Shown here: positions 6,714 through 14,569 of the stretch, piece after piece
How the letters are laid out: each line of letters opens with the position of its first letter
How positions within the stretch are numbered: the first letter of the stretch is position 1
Origin: an uncultured Candidatus Saccharibacteria bacterium
GTDB lineage: Bacteria > Patescibacteriota > Saccharimonadia > Saccharimonadales > Saccharimonadaceae
Direction of reading: 5' to 3'
DNA: 39,486 nucleotides
Assembly: GCA_947570505.1 (NCBI GenBank)
Contig: CANOTH010000008.1
Span: forward strand, 1 to 39,486
Made by a program: the position numbers and the translations under genes
Notes under the pieces: model-generated
Database searches by the model: none
Told to the model about the DNA's origin: nothing
The model's input: the letters and a program-made list of their open reading frames with translations, nothing else

Positions 6714-8189
6714 CACAATATATAATATACCTAGACCAACAATTAGCAGTACGATACCAAGAGCCGTGAAAGTTTTTTGACTACTATAGGTTTCTGGGAC
6801 TAGTGCATAGTCGGTGCCGTCGTTGGGACTGACTATTTTGCGGCACCGACCAGTCTGAGGATTACGTTCGTAGCCTTCAGCACATGGCTTTGGGTCACTA
6901 CTGGACTCAATCTTTTTGCAACGACCCGTGAGCGGATTGCGATATTGGCCTTCCGCACATTCTTGGACTGTCTTTGTGGCCGTTGTAGATTTAACACAAT
7001 TACCTGTAGCAGGATTAATCACTTTTCCCTCTGCACAGGTTCGAAACTCTTGATAGAGATTTTCGCGACCAGGTGTAGGCTGATAGGTGACTTGCCAATT
7101 CTCTGCGCCATCATGATCATAGAACTTGGCAAAGCTCGCAGATTTTTTCTGGCCGTGTGGATAGGACAGCACGTCTACTAGTTCGTCGCTGGAACTAATC
7201 AATTCAATCGTATTGGAAGATGAGGGATTTTTGGTCAGATTAAAATGGCCGTTTTGGCTAGGATAGAACACATAATACCCACTGGGTTCAATACTTCCTT
7301 CTAGCGGATAGATTTTATTTTTATAACGTACAGAACATCCTGACAACTGAATTTGATGATCCGTAGGATTATAAAACTCGATAAATTGCTCGGTTTGACT
7401 ATTAGTGTAATAGGAAAAAATTTCACTAAACTCTAGACCGGCACAAGTAGCTAAATTAGGAACCGAATCTGGTTCCGATCCAGGGTCATCAGGCAATTCT
7501 TCTTCTGGCGGCAATACGAGGGACGGCTGCTCAGGATCATAGGCTGGCTGATAATCTTCTGAATGACTAAATTCGCCCGAGTTTAGATCGCGTACTAGTG
7601 AAGTTGGCTTAGTGCCTTTGAAGGACGCGGCACATTCTTTGCCTCCCCAACAAATAGTATCAATGATTTCTGCTTGATAAACTAGGTTGATTCTGCCTGC
7701 GCTCATGGCCAAAGTGGTCATATAAGTTGCGTCCGCCCGATCACTATCTGGTGACCGAGCTAGACGCACGAGGAGAGTCTCGCCGACTAATGAGCTACCC
7801 TCTGCGAAATCTAGTAAGAGCGTCTCATTGCCACTGCTATTAACATACCAAATAGCATAGCCAGCGAGCGAAAGTGAAGTAGTGTCGGAAATTTTCTGCA
7901 ATTCGATAAACTCGCCGACATCTCGAGCTCCATCTACGGTATAGCCAGGATTAATCGCCTTAATGATCAAATCAGACTCAAACTGATATTCTGGCAGCGG
8001 CTCCTTAGGTAAATCAGGCAAATCTGGATCCAGAATTTCTGCCGGCGGTTGTGCTGTAGTTGTTTCGGGAGTTATCTCAGCATCGTGATGTGCTGAAAAA
8101 TTTTGTAATGAAATTGGTGCAGACAAAACCGCCAAAAAACTCAAGCCGATAATCGTCTGGATTCTAAAATGGTATAAAAATTTCTTCAT
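6597..8189 (-). CDS. Lamin-tail-domain surface protein with C-terminal membrane anchor
   Basis: 530 residues: a signal peptide (MKKFLYHFRIQ then a hydrophobic stretch), an acidic Pro/Glu linker, a first lamin-tail-like domain (about 50-190: IIKAINPG, GEFIELQKIS, LAGYAIWYV), a Pro/Asp linker, a second (about 245-385: LEFSEIFSYYTNSQTEQFIE, FYNP, LSGCSVRYKNKIYPL), then three short tandem cysteine repeats of form CAEGxxxNPxTGxC, and a membrane helix (LGIVLLIVGLGILYIVLQF) with a basic cytoplasmic tail. This is an exported protein anchored at its C-terminus. Lamin-tail domains on the surface of bacteria are linked to adhesion or DNA/enzyme tethering, but no activity is shown here. TATACT six bases before the ATG makes it another leaderless gene. 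Confidence 0.8.
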   Translation of the reverse strand: MKKFLYHFRIQTIIGLSFLAVLSAPISLQNFSAHHDAEITPETTTAQPPAEILDPDLPDLPKEPLPEYQFESDLIIKAINPGYTVDGARDVGEFIELQKISDTTSLSLAGYAIWYVNSSGNETLLLDFAEGSSLVGETLLVRLARSPDSDRADATYMTTLAMSAGRINLVYQAEIIDTICWGGKECAASFKGTKPTSLVRDLNSGEFSHSEDYQPAYDPEQPSLVLPPEEELPDDPGSEPDSVPNLATCAGLEFSEIFSYYTNSQTEQFIEFYNPTDHQIQLSGCSVRYKNKIYPLEGSIEPSGYYVFYPSQNGHFNLTKNPSSSNTIELISSSDELVDVLSYPHGQKKSASFAKFYDHDGAENWQVTYQPTPGRENLYQEFRTCAEGKVINPATGNCVKSTTATKTVQECAEGQYRNPLTGRCKKIESSSDPKPCAEGYERNPQTGRCRKIVSPNDGTDYALVPETYSSQKTFTALGIVLLIVGLGILYIVLQFRREILRTMRKVRQRLHHIGKNLITRSRGIHRNQKT

Positions 8190-8249
8190 GTGCGCAGTAT
8201 ATTACAAATTTGAAAAAATTAGCAAGCATAAGTGTGATATAATTTGAAT

Positions 8250-8939
8250 ATGGAGATGGTTGTTCCCTATAGTGAGGTAGTTTTGGCAGCCGCGATTCAG
8301 GCCACTTTGCAGTTGGGATTGGCTGCACTTTTGCTACTTTATCATGCTAGTTTGGGCAAACACGTACGCAAAAAGACCAAACGTTTAGTTAGTAGCTATA
8401 TTGCTGGCATGGGGTTTTTGGTGTTTTTGAGTTTGGGAACGATAATTTTTATTTTGGACCGTTATTTTAATAAAGCTTTGTATCCCGAAGAGTTGGTGAT
8501 TGTGATTAGTATGTTGGTAGCTTTGGCCATTGCTAGCTGGTTTTTCTATTATCGTCGAGGTAAAACTACGGAACTGTGGTTACCACGTAACGTAGCGAGG
8601 TATATTGATGGCCGCGCTAAACTGACTAATAGTAATGCGGAGGCTTTTTCCTTGGGCATGTTAACTACTTTTGCAGAAATGCCGTTTTCAATCATTTTAC
8701 TGGTGGTGGCCGCAAATAGCATTCTCAAATTGCCGTTACTACATCAGATTATAGCCGTGGCGGTTTATGCCTTGATTACGATGATTCCGTCGATTGTTTT
8801 GCGCTTGGTAATTCGTCGAGGCAAAAACGTAGTAGCTGTGCAACGTTGGCGAGTCAAAAACAAAATGTTCTTTCGGATTTTGACTGGTGCAGGATTTTTG
8901 GCTTTAGGATTCTTCTTGTTTGGATTTGAGGTATTGTAA
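8250..8939 (+). CDS. Polytopic membrane protein of unknown function
   Basis: 229 residues with about six hydrophobic segments (near 10-30, 48-70, 80-100, 135-160, 165-190, 205-225) separated by basic loops such as KHVRKKTKR and RRGKTT. I do not recognise a family. The start is set at the ATG 8250 and not the TTG at 8244: TGTGATATAAT ends at 8243, exactly six bases before 8250, the same geometry as in the other leaderless genes. It is the first gene of a run with the 103-residue protein (one base gap) and the flavoprotein. Confidence 0.7.
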   Translation: MEMVVPYSEVVLAAAIQATLQLGLAALLLLYHASLGKHVRKKTKRLVSSYIAGMGFLVFLSLGTIIFILDRYFNKALYPEELVIVISMLVALAIASWFFYYRRGKTTELWLPRNVARYIDGRAKLTNSNAEAFSLGMLTTFAEMPFSIILLVVAANSILKLPLLHQIIAVAVYALITMIPSIVLRLVIRRGKNVVAVQRWRVKNKMFFRILTGAGFLALGFFLFGFEVL

Positions 8940-8940
8940 T

Positions 8941-9249
8941 ATGACAGAAAAAACTATTAAGGCCAAGCAGAAGCATTTAAAATTTAAGCATAGGCCTAAA
9001 AAAAGTCAAGCACGAACGTTTAGCCAAGAAGAGTTAAAATTAGCTATTATGTGTGAAGCTCGAGCTCTCAGTTTTTCTTTGCCGATTGCCGAAGTAATTG
9101 CTGATAGTACTGCTAATTCCGTAGCGCAGTGGGTGATGAAACGACCAGCTATCACCGAAGACGATTTGAACAGACGTGTGGCTAAAGAGATCGCAAAATA
9201 TAATGACGATTTGGCTTATGTTTACCAAAATCGTGGTAAAATAATATAA
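8941..9249 (+). CDS. Small basic protein of unknown function
   Basis: About 103 residues from the ATG one base after the previous stop. A lysine-rich N-terminus (KAKQKHLKFKHRPKKSQ) precedes a helical region that ends AITEDDLNRRVAKEIAKYN and YVYQNRGKII. The tail faintly resembles the end of ATP-cone domains (pairs of short helices ending in a YxxYR motif), but the nucleotide-binding start of that domain is not visible. It is a DNA- or RNA-binding candidate only by charge. Coupled to the upstream membrane-protein gene. Confidence 0.65.
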   Translation: MTEKTIKAKQKHLKFKHRPKKSQARTFSQEELKLAIMCEARALSFSLPIAEVIADSTANSVAQWVMKRPAITEDDLNRRVAKEIAKYNDDLAYVYQNRGKII

Positions 9250-9273
9250 ATGAATAATGGTGGGAAATAAATA

Positions 9274-10635
9274 ATGGCCAGATTTGATTATCAGTATGTC
9301 GTGATTGGTAGCGGCGCGGCTGGTAGTGCAGCAGCTTTGATGGCGGCTGGTTTGGGGGCGCATACGGCGATTATTGAGGCCGATCGTTGGGGAGGAACCA
9401 CTTTAAATTATCGTGATGTTCCTTACAATGCTGCTCTAGGTTTTGCGCAGCGCTATGCAGAAGCGGTAGCGGGTTCTCGGTTTGGGATGTCGAGTTCGAC
9501 TTTGCGTTTTAACTATCCGACAGTATTAAATTGGCAGGCGGCAGCTGTGCGACGAGCAGGTGGCGGTAGCAAGAAAATCTTTGAAAATGCTGGCATTGAT
9601 TGTTATCATGGATTTGCGCAGTTTATTAACTCGCACGAGCTAGCAGTAAATGATAAACAGCTCAGCGGTGAGAAATTTTTGATTGCGACTGGTACGAATA
9701 TTGCAGTAAATGGAATTTCTGGGATCGATACTGTGAACTGCTGGTCGCCAGATAATGCTCTGCGGATGGCCAAATTGCCCAAGGTAGCTGTGATTGTGGG
9801 TGCTGGATCAACCGGTTGCGAGTTGGCTGAGTACTTTGGTGCTTTGGGTGTGAAGGTAATCTTAATTGAAGCACAAGATCGAGTGTTGCCGCGCGAAGAT
9901 CCAGAAGTGAGCGAGGTGATTGGTAAGCACTTGCGCGATCGTTTTGGTATCAAGTTACTAGAGAGTTCAAGAGTGGTGGCATTGCAGCAGGAGGCTAGTT
10001 GTCAAAAAGTAGTGTTCGTTCGTGGTGGTCAAGAGAAGTCTGTGCGGACCGAAGCAATTATCCTCGCCACTACTCCGGAACCTACGACGGATATTGGTCT
10101 GGAAAATGCCGGGGTAAAGTTCTCCTATCAAGGAATTCAGACCGATCAAAATCTGCGAACCTCTAATCGTCATATTTGGGCGGCGGGCGACGTGATTGGC
10201 GGCGAAAGTTCTACTGAAAAAGCGACTTACGAAGGCAAGCTGGCGACTTTGAATGCGATTAAAAATGCTGGAAATATCGTGAATTATACTGGTTTTGTAC
10301 GGATGACTAATACCATGCCTAGGGTGGCCAAGGTGGGACTGAACGAAATGGAGTGCCTCCAGCTAAAGCAAAAACAAAAGTCGGCGATTGTACCAATTGA
10401 TGCAATTAGTGCTTCTAATACTAATGATTTTCGCGAAGGTTTTGTGAAGCTGACGGTTAATGCCAAAGAGCAGATTATTGGCGCAACGGTAGTTGCACCA
10501 GAGGCAGATTTAGTAATACAAGAGATAGCTCTATGTATCCGTAGTGGTCTAAAAGCTGAGGAGCTGGCAGGTGCTCCCCATGTGGCAACCGGATGGGCCG
10601 AAGCAGTGCGTATGGCGGCTCGAGCCCTGTCTTAA
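9274..10635 (+). CDS. Lpd/MerA-family FAD oxidoreductase lacking the redox disulfide
   Basis: 453 residues. FAD-binding YVVIGSGAAGSAAALMAAGLG (7-29), a central NAD(P) site VIVGAGSTGCELAEYFGALG (about 172), FAD contact WAAGDVIGG, and a C-terminal dimerisation domain ending PHVATGWAEAVRMAARAL. Pyridine-nucleotide disulfide oxidoreductases of this group carry GGTCLNxGCxPSK; here residues 40-52 read GGTTLNYRDVPYN, so both cysteines are replaced (Thr43, Asp48). The C-terminal HPTxSE catalytic motif is also altered. The protein should bind FAD and NAD(P) but cannot do disulfide chemistry. Quinone, thiol-independent NAD(P)H oxidase or a sensing role are open options. Third gene of the 8250 operon; converges with carbamate kinase on a shared TTAA. 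Confidence 0.85.
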   Translation: MARFDYQYVVIGSGAAGSAAALMAAGLGAHTAIIEADRWGGTTLNYRDVPYNAALGFAQRYAEAVAGSRFGMSSSTLRFNYPTVLNWQAAAVRRAGGGSKKIFENAGIDCYHGFAQFINSHELAVNDKQLSGEKFLIATGTNIAVNGISGIDTVNCWSPDNALRMAKLPKVAVIVGAGSTGCELAEYFGALGVKVILIEAQDRVLPREDPEVSEVIGKHLRDRFGIKLLESSRVVALQQEASCQKVVFVRGGQEKSVRTEAIILATTPEPTTDIGLENAGVKFSYQGIQTDQNLRTSNRHIWAAGDVIGGESSTEKATYEGKLATLNAIKNAGNIVNYTGFVRMTNTMPRVAKVGLNEMECLQLKQKQKSAIVPIDAISASNTNDFREGFVKLTVNAKEQIIGATVVAPEADLVIQEIALCIRSGLKAEELAGAPHVATGWAEAVRMAARALS

Positions 10636-11573
10636 CCTTGGATAATAGTACCAGAGCGACGTTTGAGGCTGAGCTCTAAGTTTTCTGGTGTGGTAATAAT
10701 GCCAATGCGTTTTTTGTTGGCGAATCGAGTCACAGCTTGGATCTTCGGTAACATTGAGCCTTCGCCAAAATGCCCCGCATCAATATGAGTCTGAGCTTCA
10801 CGCGCTGTAATTAAACCCAGAGCGATTTGATCCGGCTGACCGAAATTTAAGTATGCATTCGGCACGGCGGTCACTGACACGAAAATATCCGCTTTCACGA
10901 GTTCAGCCAATTTCTCCGCCGCCAAATCTTTGTCAATCACTGCGTCGACACCTTTCAGAATTTTAAGAATCTTAGTACGGGTCACTGGGATTCCGCCCCC
11001 GCCCACCGCGATTACTACAGCACCAGACTCAACCAGTGATAAGATCTCTTTGCGCTCCACAATATCAATCGGCTGAGGCGACGGTACTACTCGGCGATAT
11101 CCCCGACCCGCATCTTCACGCATCTCCCAGCCTTTAGACTTAGTCAATTTGACAGCTTCTTGGGCAGTGTAAAATTCCCCAATGGGTTTAGAAGGGTGAC
11201 GGAAAGCTGGGTCATTACGATCTACTACTACTTGAGTGACCACACTAACGGCTTTTTTGCGTTGATGATTTTTGGTAAAGGCATTACCGATTGCCTGAGC
11301 TAACCAATAACCGATTTGACCTTGGCTCATGGCTACGGCAGTTTCCAGTGGCATGGCTGGGGCTTTATTAGTGCCAGCATTCTCTTCATGAATCAAAATA
11401 TTCCCGACTTGCGGTCCGTTGCCGTGGGCGACGATGATTTCATATTTTTCGGAAAGCTTCGCGATTACTTCGCCAACTTGCTCGGCGACTTTTTTCTGTG
11501 CTTCGGCTGTGACTTCACCGTTTTTTTGCAATGCATTACCGCCCAAGGCGATCACTACTCGTGGTTTACTCAT
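10632..11573 (-). CDS. arcC: Carbamate kinase
   Basis: 313 residues, the family's normal length. N-terminal VIALGGNALQ, IIVAHGNGPQVGN, the Gly-rich AVGGGGIPV, the VDAVIDKDLAAEKLA segment and C-terminal GSMLPKIQAV are diagnostic. It transfers phosphate from carbamoyl phosphate to ADP, making ATP with ammonia and CO2. Arginine deiminase and ornithine carbamoyltransferase, its usual partners, are not in the window. A TATACT six bases before the ATG (11580-11585) makes it leaderless. Its stop codon overlaps that of the convergent flavoprotein. Confidence 0.95.
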   Translation of the reverse strand: MSKPRVVIALGGNALQKNGEVTAEAQKKVAEQVGEVIAKLSEKYEIIVAHGNGPQVGNILIHEENAGTNKAPAMPLETAVAMSQGQIGYWLAQAIGNAFTKNHQRKKAVSVVTQVVVDRNDPAFRHPSKPIGEFYTAQEAVKLTKSKGWEMREDAGRGYRRVVPSPQPIDIVERKEILSLVESGAVVIAVGGGGIPVTRTKILKILKGVDAVIDKDLAAEKLAELVKADIFVSVTAVPNAYLNFGQPDQIALGLITAREAQTHIDAGHFGEGSMLPKIQAVTRFANKKRIGIITTPENLELSLKRRSGTIIQG

Positions 11574-11618
11574 ACAAAAAGTATATGCTAAAATCCCAAA
11601 AATATCAAACCGATATTG

Positions 11619-12011
11619 CTAATGTCGGCCTTTCTTGATATACGCATCTTCCTTTTCGAGGATAGTGCGCAGAGTATACTCTCGACATTGGTTTTGATCG
11701 TTGCAGTTTGCCACGTCATAGCTATAGTAACTGCCGTCAATGCCAACATTCGTCCCAAACGGATCAGTAAATAGCTCCGGGTCAATCACAGGCAAGACTT
11801 CTTCATTAATCTCTGCAGGATAGTAGCCATATTTCGGATAATAATACTCTTCCAATGCATAATACATAGCATTGATAGCTCGCTTGCGGTCGTCGTCCCG
11901 GTCCATCGCTTCAACATTAGCCTTTTGGATAAAGAAAATAATTACTAGCAGAGTCACAAAAACACCAACAATCATGACCTCAATTAATGTGAACCCCTTG
12001 CGCTCTTTCAT
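11619..12011 (-). CDS. Type IV pilin-like / pseudopilin protein
   Basis: About 130 residues from the ATG at 12011. It begins MKERKGFTLIEVMIVGVFV: a short basic leader, the prepilin peptidase site between Gly and Phe, and Glu at +5 of the mature chain inside a hydrophobic helix. A polar domain follows with YYPKYGYYPAEI and DPFGTNVGI, as in class III signal peptide pseudopilins (GspG-like YPxxxDP pattern), and one Cys pair (NCNDQNQC). It should be processed by a prepilin peptidase and assembled into a pilus, neither of which is encoded nearby. TGTGTTATAAT ends six bases before this ATG; the longer frame to 12029 would start upstream of the promoter. Confidence 0.85.
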   Translation of the reverse strand: MKERKGFTLIEVMIVGVFVTLLVIIFFIQKANVEAMDRDDDRKRAINAMYYALEEYYYPKYGYYPAEINEEVLPVIDPELFTDPFGTNVGIDGSYYSYDVANCNDQNQCREYTLRTILEKEDAYIKKGRH

Positions 12012-12097
12012 ATTTCTATTATAACACATCTTTGAGACTCTAAACTATAGTTTTAAACATTAATATTTTAGTTATCGGGCAAAATATACTGTATCTA

Positions 12098-12126
12098 TTG
12101 ACTTTTTAGATAAAGTGTGATACAAT
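12098..12126 (+). promoter_or_regulatory. Consensus promoter of the 12190 gene
   Basis: TTGACT at 12098-12103, 17 bases, TACAAT at 12121-12126, with TGTG before the -10 box. The leader that follows (about 57 nt) contains a small GGGG/CCCC hairpin and then AAGGAGG. Confidence 0.85.
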
Positions 12127-12189
12127 GAAAGTTTGGGGATACTATTACCCCTCACCCAGTAGCAAGAATTTTAAGAAGGAGGTTATTCT

Positions 12190-12666
12190 GTGAATAACAA
12201 AGTATATCAGGAAATGATGACATCAGTGGCAGAGGCAGGTGTCAACCATTACTTAACGATTAGCATGGCAAACTTCTATGGTTTTGATTTTCGGACTATT
12301 TACGAAATCATGTTGGCTCTGAAAATGCTGGAAAAAATCAAGCCCGACGAAACCACAGAAGAGCGGGATGTGCGGTATCAGCAGAAACAGAAATATGCTT
12401 TTAACTGTACGCGGCGCTGCCTGCGCGGGTTTGGTCGGTTGCCGTTAAATAAGGATTTGATTTATTTTAACGGTGCCCATATGGTCTGGCAGTTTATTGA
12501 GCAGAATATTGACCAGCCCGAATGGTTATTTGATTCCCTGTTCTTATCAGGCAAGACTAATATTTTGCAGCCGGAGCACCAGCAGGTGATTTACGAATGT
12601 CAGCGGTCCTATCGGAGCGACAGTTCGCTGTCCGAGGATTTGGACGAACCTTGGTACGCAGAATAG
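12190..12666 (+). CDS. Unknown protein, strongly promoted orphan
   Basis: 158 residues starting with GTG at 12190, seven bases after AAGGAGG. No membrane segment or signal peptide. It is rich in aromatic and acidic residues (MANFYGFDFRTIYEIMLALK, CTRRCLRGFGRLPLN, DLDEPWYAE). I do not recognise the family. It has its own consensus sigma70 promoter and a strong terminator, the architecture of an abundant single-gene transcript, and it contrasts with the leaderless genes around it. The 37618 gene has the same architecture. Confidence 0.7.
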   Translation: MNNKVYQEMMTSVAEAGVNHYLTISMANFYGFDFRTIYEIMLALKMLEKIKPDETTEERDVRYQQKQKYAFNCTRRCLRGFGRLPLNKDLIYFNGAHMVWQFIEQNIDQPEWLFDSLFLSGKTNILQPEHQQVIYECQRSYRSDSSLSEDLDEPWYAE

Positions 12667-12674
12667 AATGCCTC

Positions 12675-12717
12675 GCTAACACTGTGTTAGCCCACCTAGG
12701 AATCTAGGTGGGCTTTT
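12675..12717 (+). terminator. Intrinsic terminator with an overlapping upstream hairpin
   Basis: GCCCACCTAG/CTAGGTGGGC (690-699 with 704-713) followed by TTTTAACTTT ends the 12190 transcript. Just before it, GCTAACA/TGTTAGC (675-681 with 685-691) shares two bases with the terminator stem, so the two hairpins compete. Confidence 0.85.
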
Positions 12718-12738
12718 AACTTTCGCACATGCCTTAGC

Positions 12739-13440
12739 TTAAGCAGCATTTGTATGCACAGCCGTGACGTCGTCTAGATCGTCGAGCGCATCCAACAATT
12801 TCTCCAGCTTTTCCCCATCTTCGTCAGCTACTTCTACAGTCGTAGTAGGAATATACTTGAGCTCAGCATTCGTCACGGTCAAACCACCATCAATCAATGC
12901 CTGACGCACCTTCATTAAATCACTAGGAGCAGTGACAATTTCTAGGCCTTCCTCGCTTTCTTCAACATCTTCGGCGCCAGTATCCAACACCGTCATCATA
13001 GCATCCTCGCCCTTCTCTGAGACTTCAATCCAGCCTTTACGAGCAAACTGAAACATCACTGAGCCGGGATCAGCCATGCGGCCGCCATTCTTGGACAAAG
13101 TATTGCGAACTTCGGGCATGGTGCGGTTTTTATTATCCGTGGCAACTTCGATAATAATACCTACACCAGCCGGACCGTAGCCTTCGTAAACTTCTTCAAT
13201 CAAAGCTGCGGCACTTTTATCCGCTACTCGAGCGATGGCGCGCTCAATATTTACCTTAGGCATATTAGCTTGGCGGGCCTTTTCCAAGACCATGGCCAGT
13301 GATGGATTCATATTGGGATCAGTGCCACTACGGGCCGCAATGGCGATTTGGTTAGCAATCTTCGTAAACAAAGCACCGCGCTTGGCATCCACGACGGCTT
13401 TTTGACGTTTAGTAGTAGCCCATTTACTGTGTCCAGACAT
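12739..13440 (-). CDS. yebC: YebC/PmpR family protein (TACO1 homologue)
   Basis: 233 residues, normal for the family. MSGHSKWATTKRQKAVVDAKRG at the N-terminus, EVYEGYGPAGVGIIIEVATDN, RTMPEVRNTLSKNGG and MFQFARKGWI are YebC signatures. Recent family knowledge places YebC proteins at ribosomes stalled on proline-rich stretches, while older annotations call them transcription regulators. A leader with AGGGAGA supports the start. It lies alone between a terminator and the decayed membrane gene. A proline-rich protein is encoded at 35033, a possible client. Confidence 0.95.
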   Translation of the reverse strand: MSGHSKWATTKRQKAVVDAKRGALFTKIANQIAIAARSGTDPNMNPSLAMVLEKARQANMPKVNIERAIARVADKSAAALIEEVYEGYGPAGVGIIIEVATDNKNRTMPEVRNTLSKNGGRMADPGSVMFQFARKGWIEVSEKGEDAMMTVLDTGAEDVEESEEGLEIVTAPSDLMKVRQALIDGGLTVTNAELKYIPTTTVEVADEDGEKLEKLLDALDDLDDVTAVHTNAA

Positions 13441-13528
13441 GTAATTCTCCCTAAATTAATTCCTCAAAAACTTATCTATATTATACCTCTGTTTGCTAAT
13501 CTTGGCAACCGACATTCACCTGGCTAGT

Positions 13529-14302
13529 TTAAGCTTCTTGATTTTGACTTGGATCGAGTTCCTCTGCTGGCGGCTTTAAGTCTAGTCTATCAGTACCATT
13601 CTCTACTTCTTTCACTACGGTCTCTTCTTGGTAAGCAATAACTTTCGCTTCTTCATTAGTGCTTGATGAACTATTAGTCTCTAGATTTTGCTCAGCGGCA
13701 ATCTTAGCACGTAGTTCTGCTTCGATCTGTTGACGCAATGCGGCCTCTTTAGACACCTTACTGTTACGTTCCGAGCCAGAATCACTTGAGGACTGTTGCT
13801 GATTGTGCAGCAAAAATTTTCGATACCACAAACTGCAACAAAACTAAGATTAACTCTGCAAAAGCAAATTTAACTAAAAGGTCTAGGTTGTAAAATGCAT
13901 CCCAGATTAATAAGAGCAGGTCTATACAAATAAATGTGGAAAAAACTGTTGAGACACTACTGTACAGTTTAAGAATTGTTGACGGGGCATCTTGTTCGCC
14001 GAAGATGCCCCTCAAACTAGCAGAATACATGGCAGACCCCAGAAAACGTTTGAAATTAAAGTGATAACTGCGCAAACTTTTATGACTTTATCAGTTTCAT
14101 TGAGACGCATGATGTTGGTTGAGCTAAAAACAGTCATCAAATAAATAATCAGTACCGTACTGGCAACTTGCTACAAAGTAGTACTCTCTCCAACAAAAAT
14201 TGCGATAATTCCAATAAAAGCACAGAAACTTAATAAACCGACGGTTAAATATAGCAGGAACTTTTTAGCCTTATCATTGTTAAGATCGATAATTCCGTTC
14301 AT
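13529..14302 (-). pseudogene. Decayed multi-helix membrane protein gene
   Basis: Reading from the ATG at 14302: MNGIIDLNNDKAKKFLLYL, then a membrane helix and a TAG after GESTTL; the same frame continues with a second helix (VASTVLIIYLMTVF). It shifts near 14050 to the frame encoding SAMYSASLRGIFGEQDAP and two more helices (ICIDLLLLIWDAFY, FAELILVLLQF). It shifts again near 13810 into a charged, Ser/Glu-rich coiled tail ending SQNQEA. One nonsense and two frameshifts in what was a four-helix protein with a cytoplasmic tail mark a pseudogene. Its promoter survives: TAAAAT ends six bases before the ATG, the leaderless geometry. I do not recognise the family. Confidence 0.6.
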
Positions 14303-14337
14303 GATTATATTTTAACACATTTCTATTATTCGGGTTA

Positions 14338-14424
14338 TGGTGCCCGAGACAGGGGTTGAACCTGCACTCATTTGCATGAACTAGCACCTGAAGCTAGCGC
14401 GTCTGCCAATTCCGCCACTCGGGC
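14338..14424 (-). tRNA. tRNA-Leu(CAG)
   Basis: An 87-nt class II tRNA on the minus strand with acceptor GCCCGAG/CTCGGGC, long variable arm (TTCATGCAAATGAG), T-loop GGTTCAACCCC and encoded CCA. The anticodon loop CTTCAGG gives CAG. Confidence 0.93.
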
Positions 14425-14429
14425 TACGG

Positions 14430-14495
14430 GTACCTACATTGGGTATGGTAATGTAGGTACAGATTCATTATAACACGATAATAGAGGTGGGTTAA
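14430..14495 (-). promoter_or_regulatory. tRNA-Leu promoter and hairpin 5' leader
   Basis: On the minus strand a TTAACC -35 (14490-14495), 17 bases, TATAAT -10 (14467-14472). Transcription should start near 14460. From that base a perfect 11-bp inverted repeat GTACCTACATT/AATGTAGGTAC with a 9-base loop fills 14430-14460, leaving five bases to the tRNA. The precursor would thus carry a terminal hairpin as its 5' leader. Confidence 0.7.
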
Positions 14496-14498
14496 GTA

Positions 14499-14527
14499 TT
14501 GACTTTTTATGTAATCTATGATATAAT
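14499..14527 (+). promoter_or_regulatory. Near-consensus promoter reading against the 3' end of ftsH
   Basis: TTGACT (14499-14504), 17 bases, TATAAT (14522-14527). No gene follows on this strand. Just past the start site, GGGCTTAG/CTGGGCCC can form a hairpin (about 14538-14558). It is back to back with the tRNA-Leu promoter. Confidence 0.75.
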
Positions 14528-14569
14528 GGTAGTATGCGGGCTTAGAAATTCTGGGCCCCATCTGTTTGT

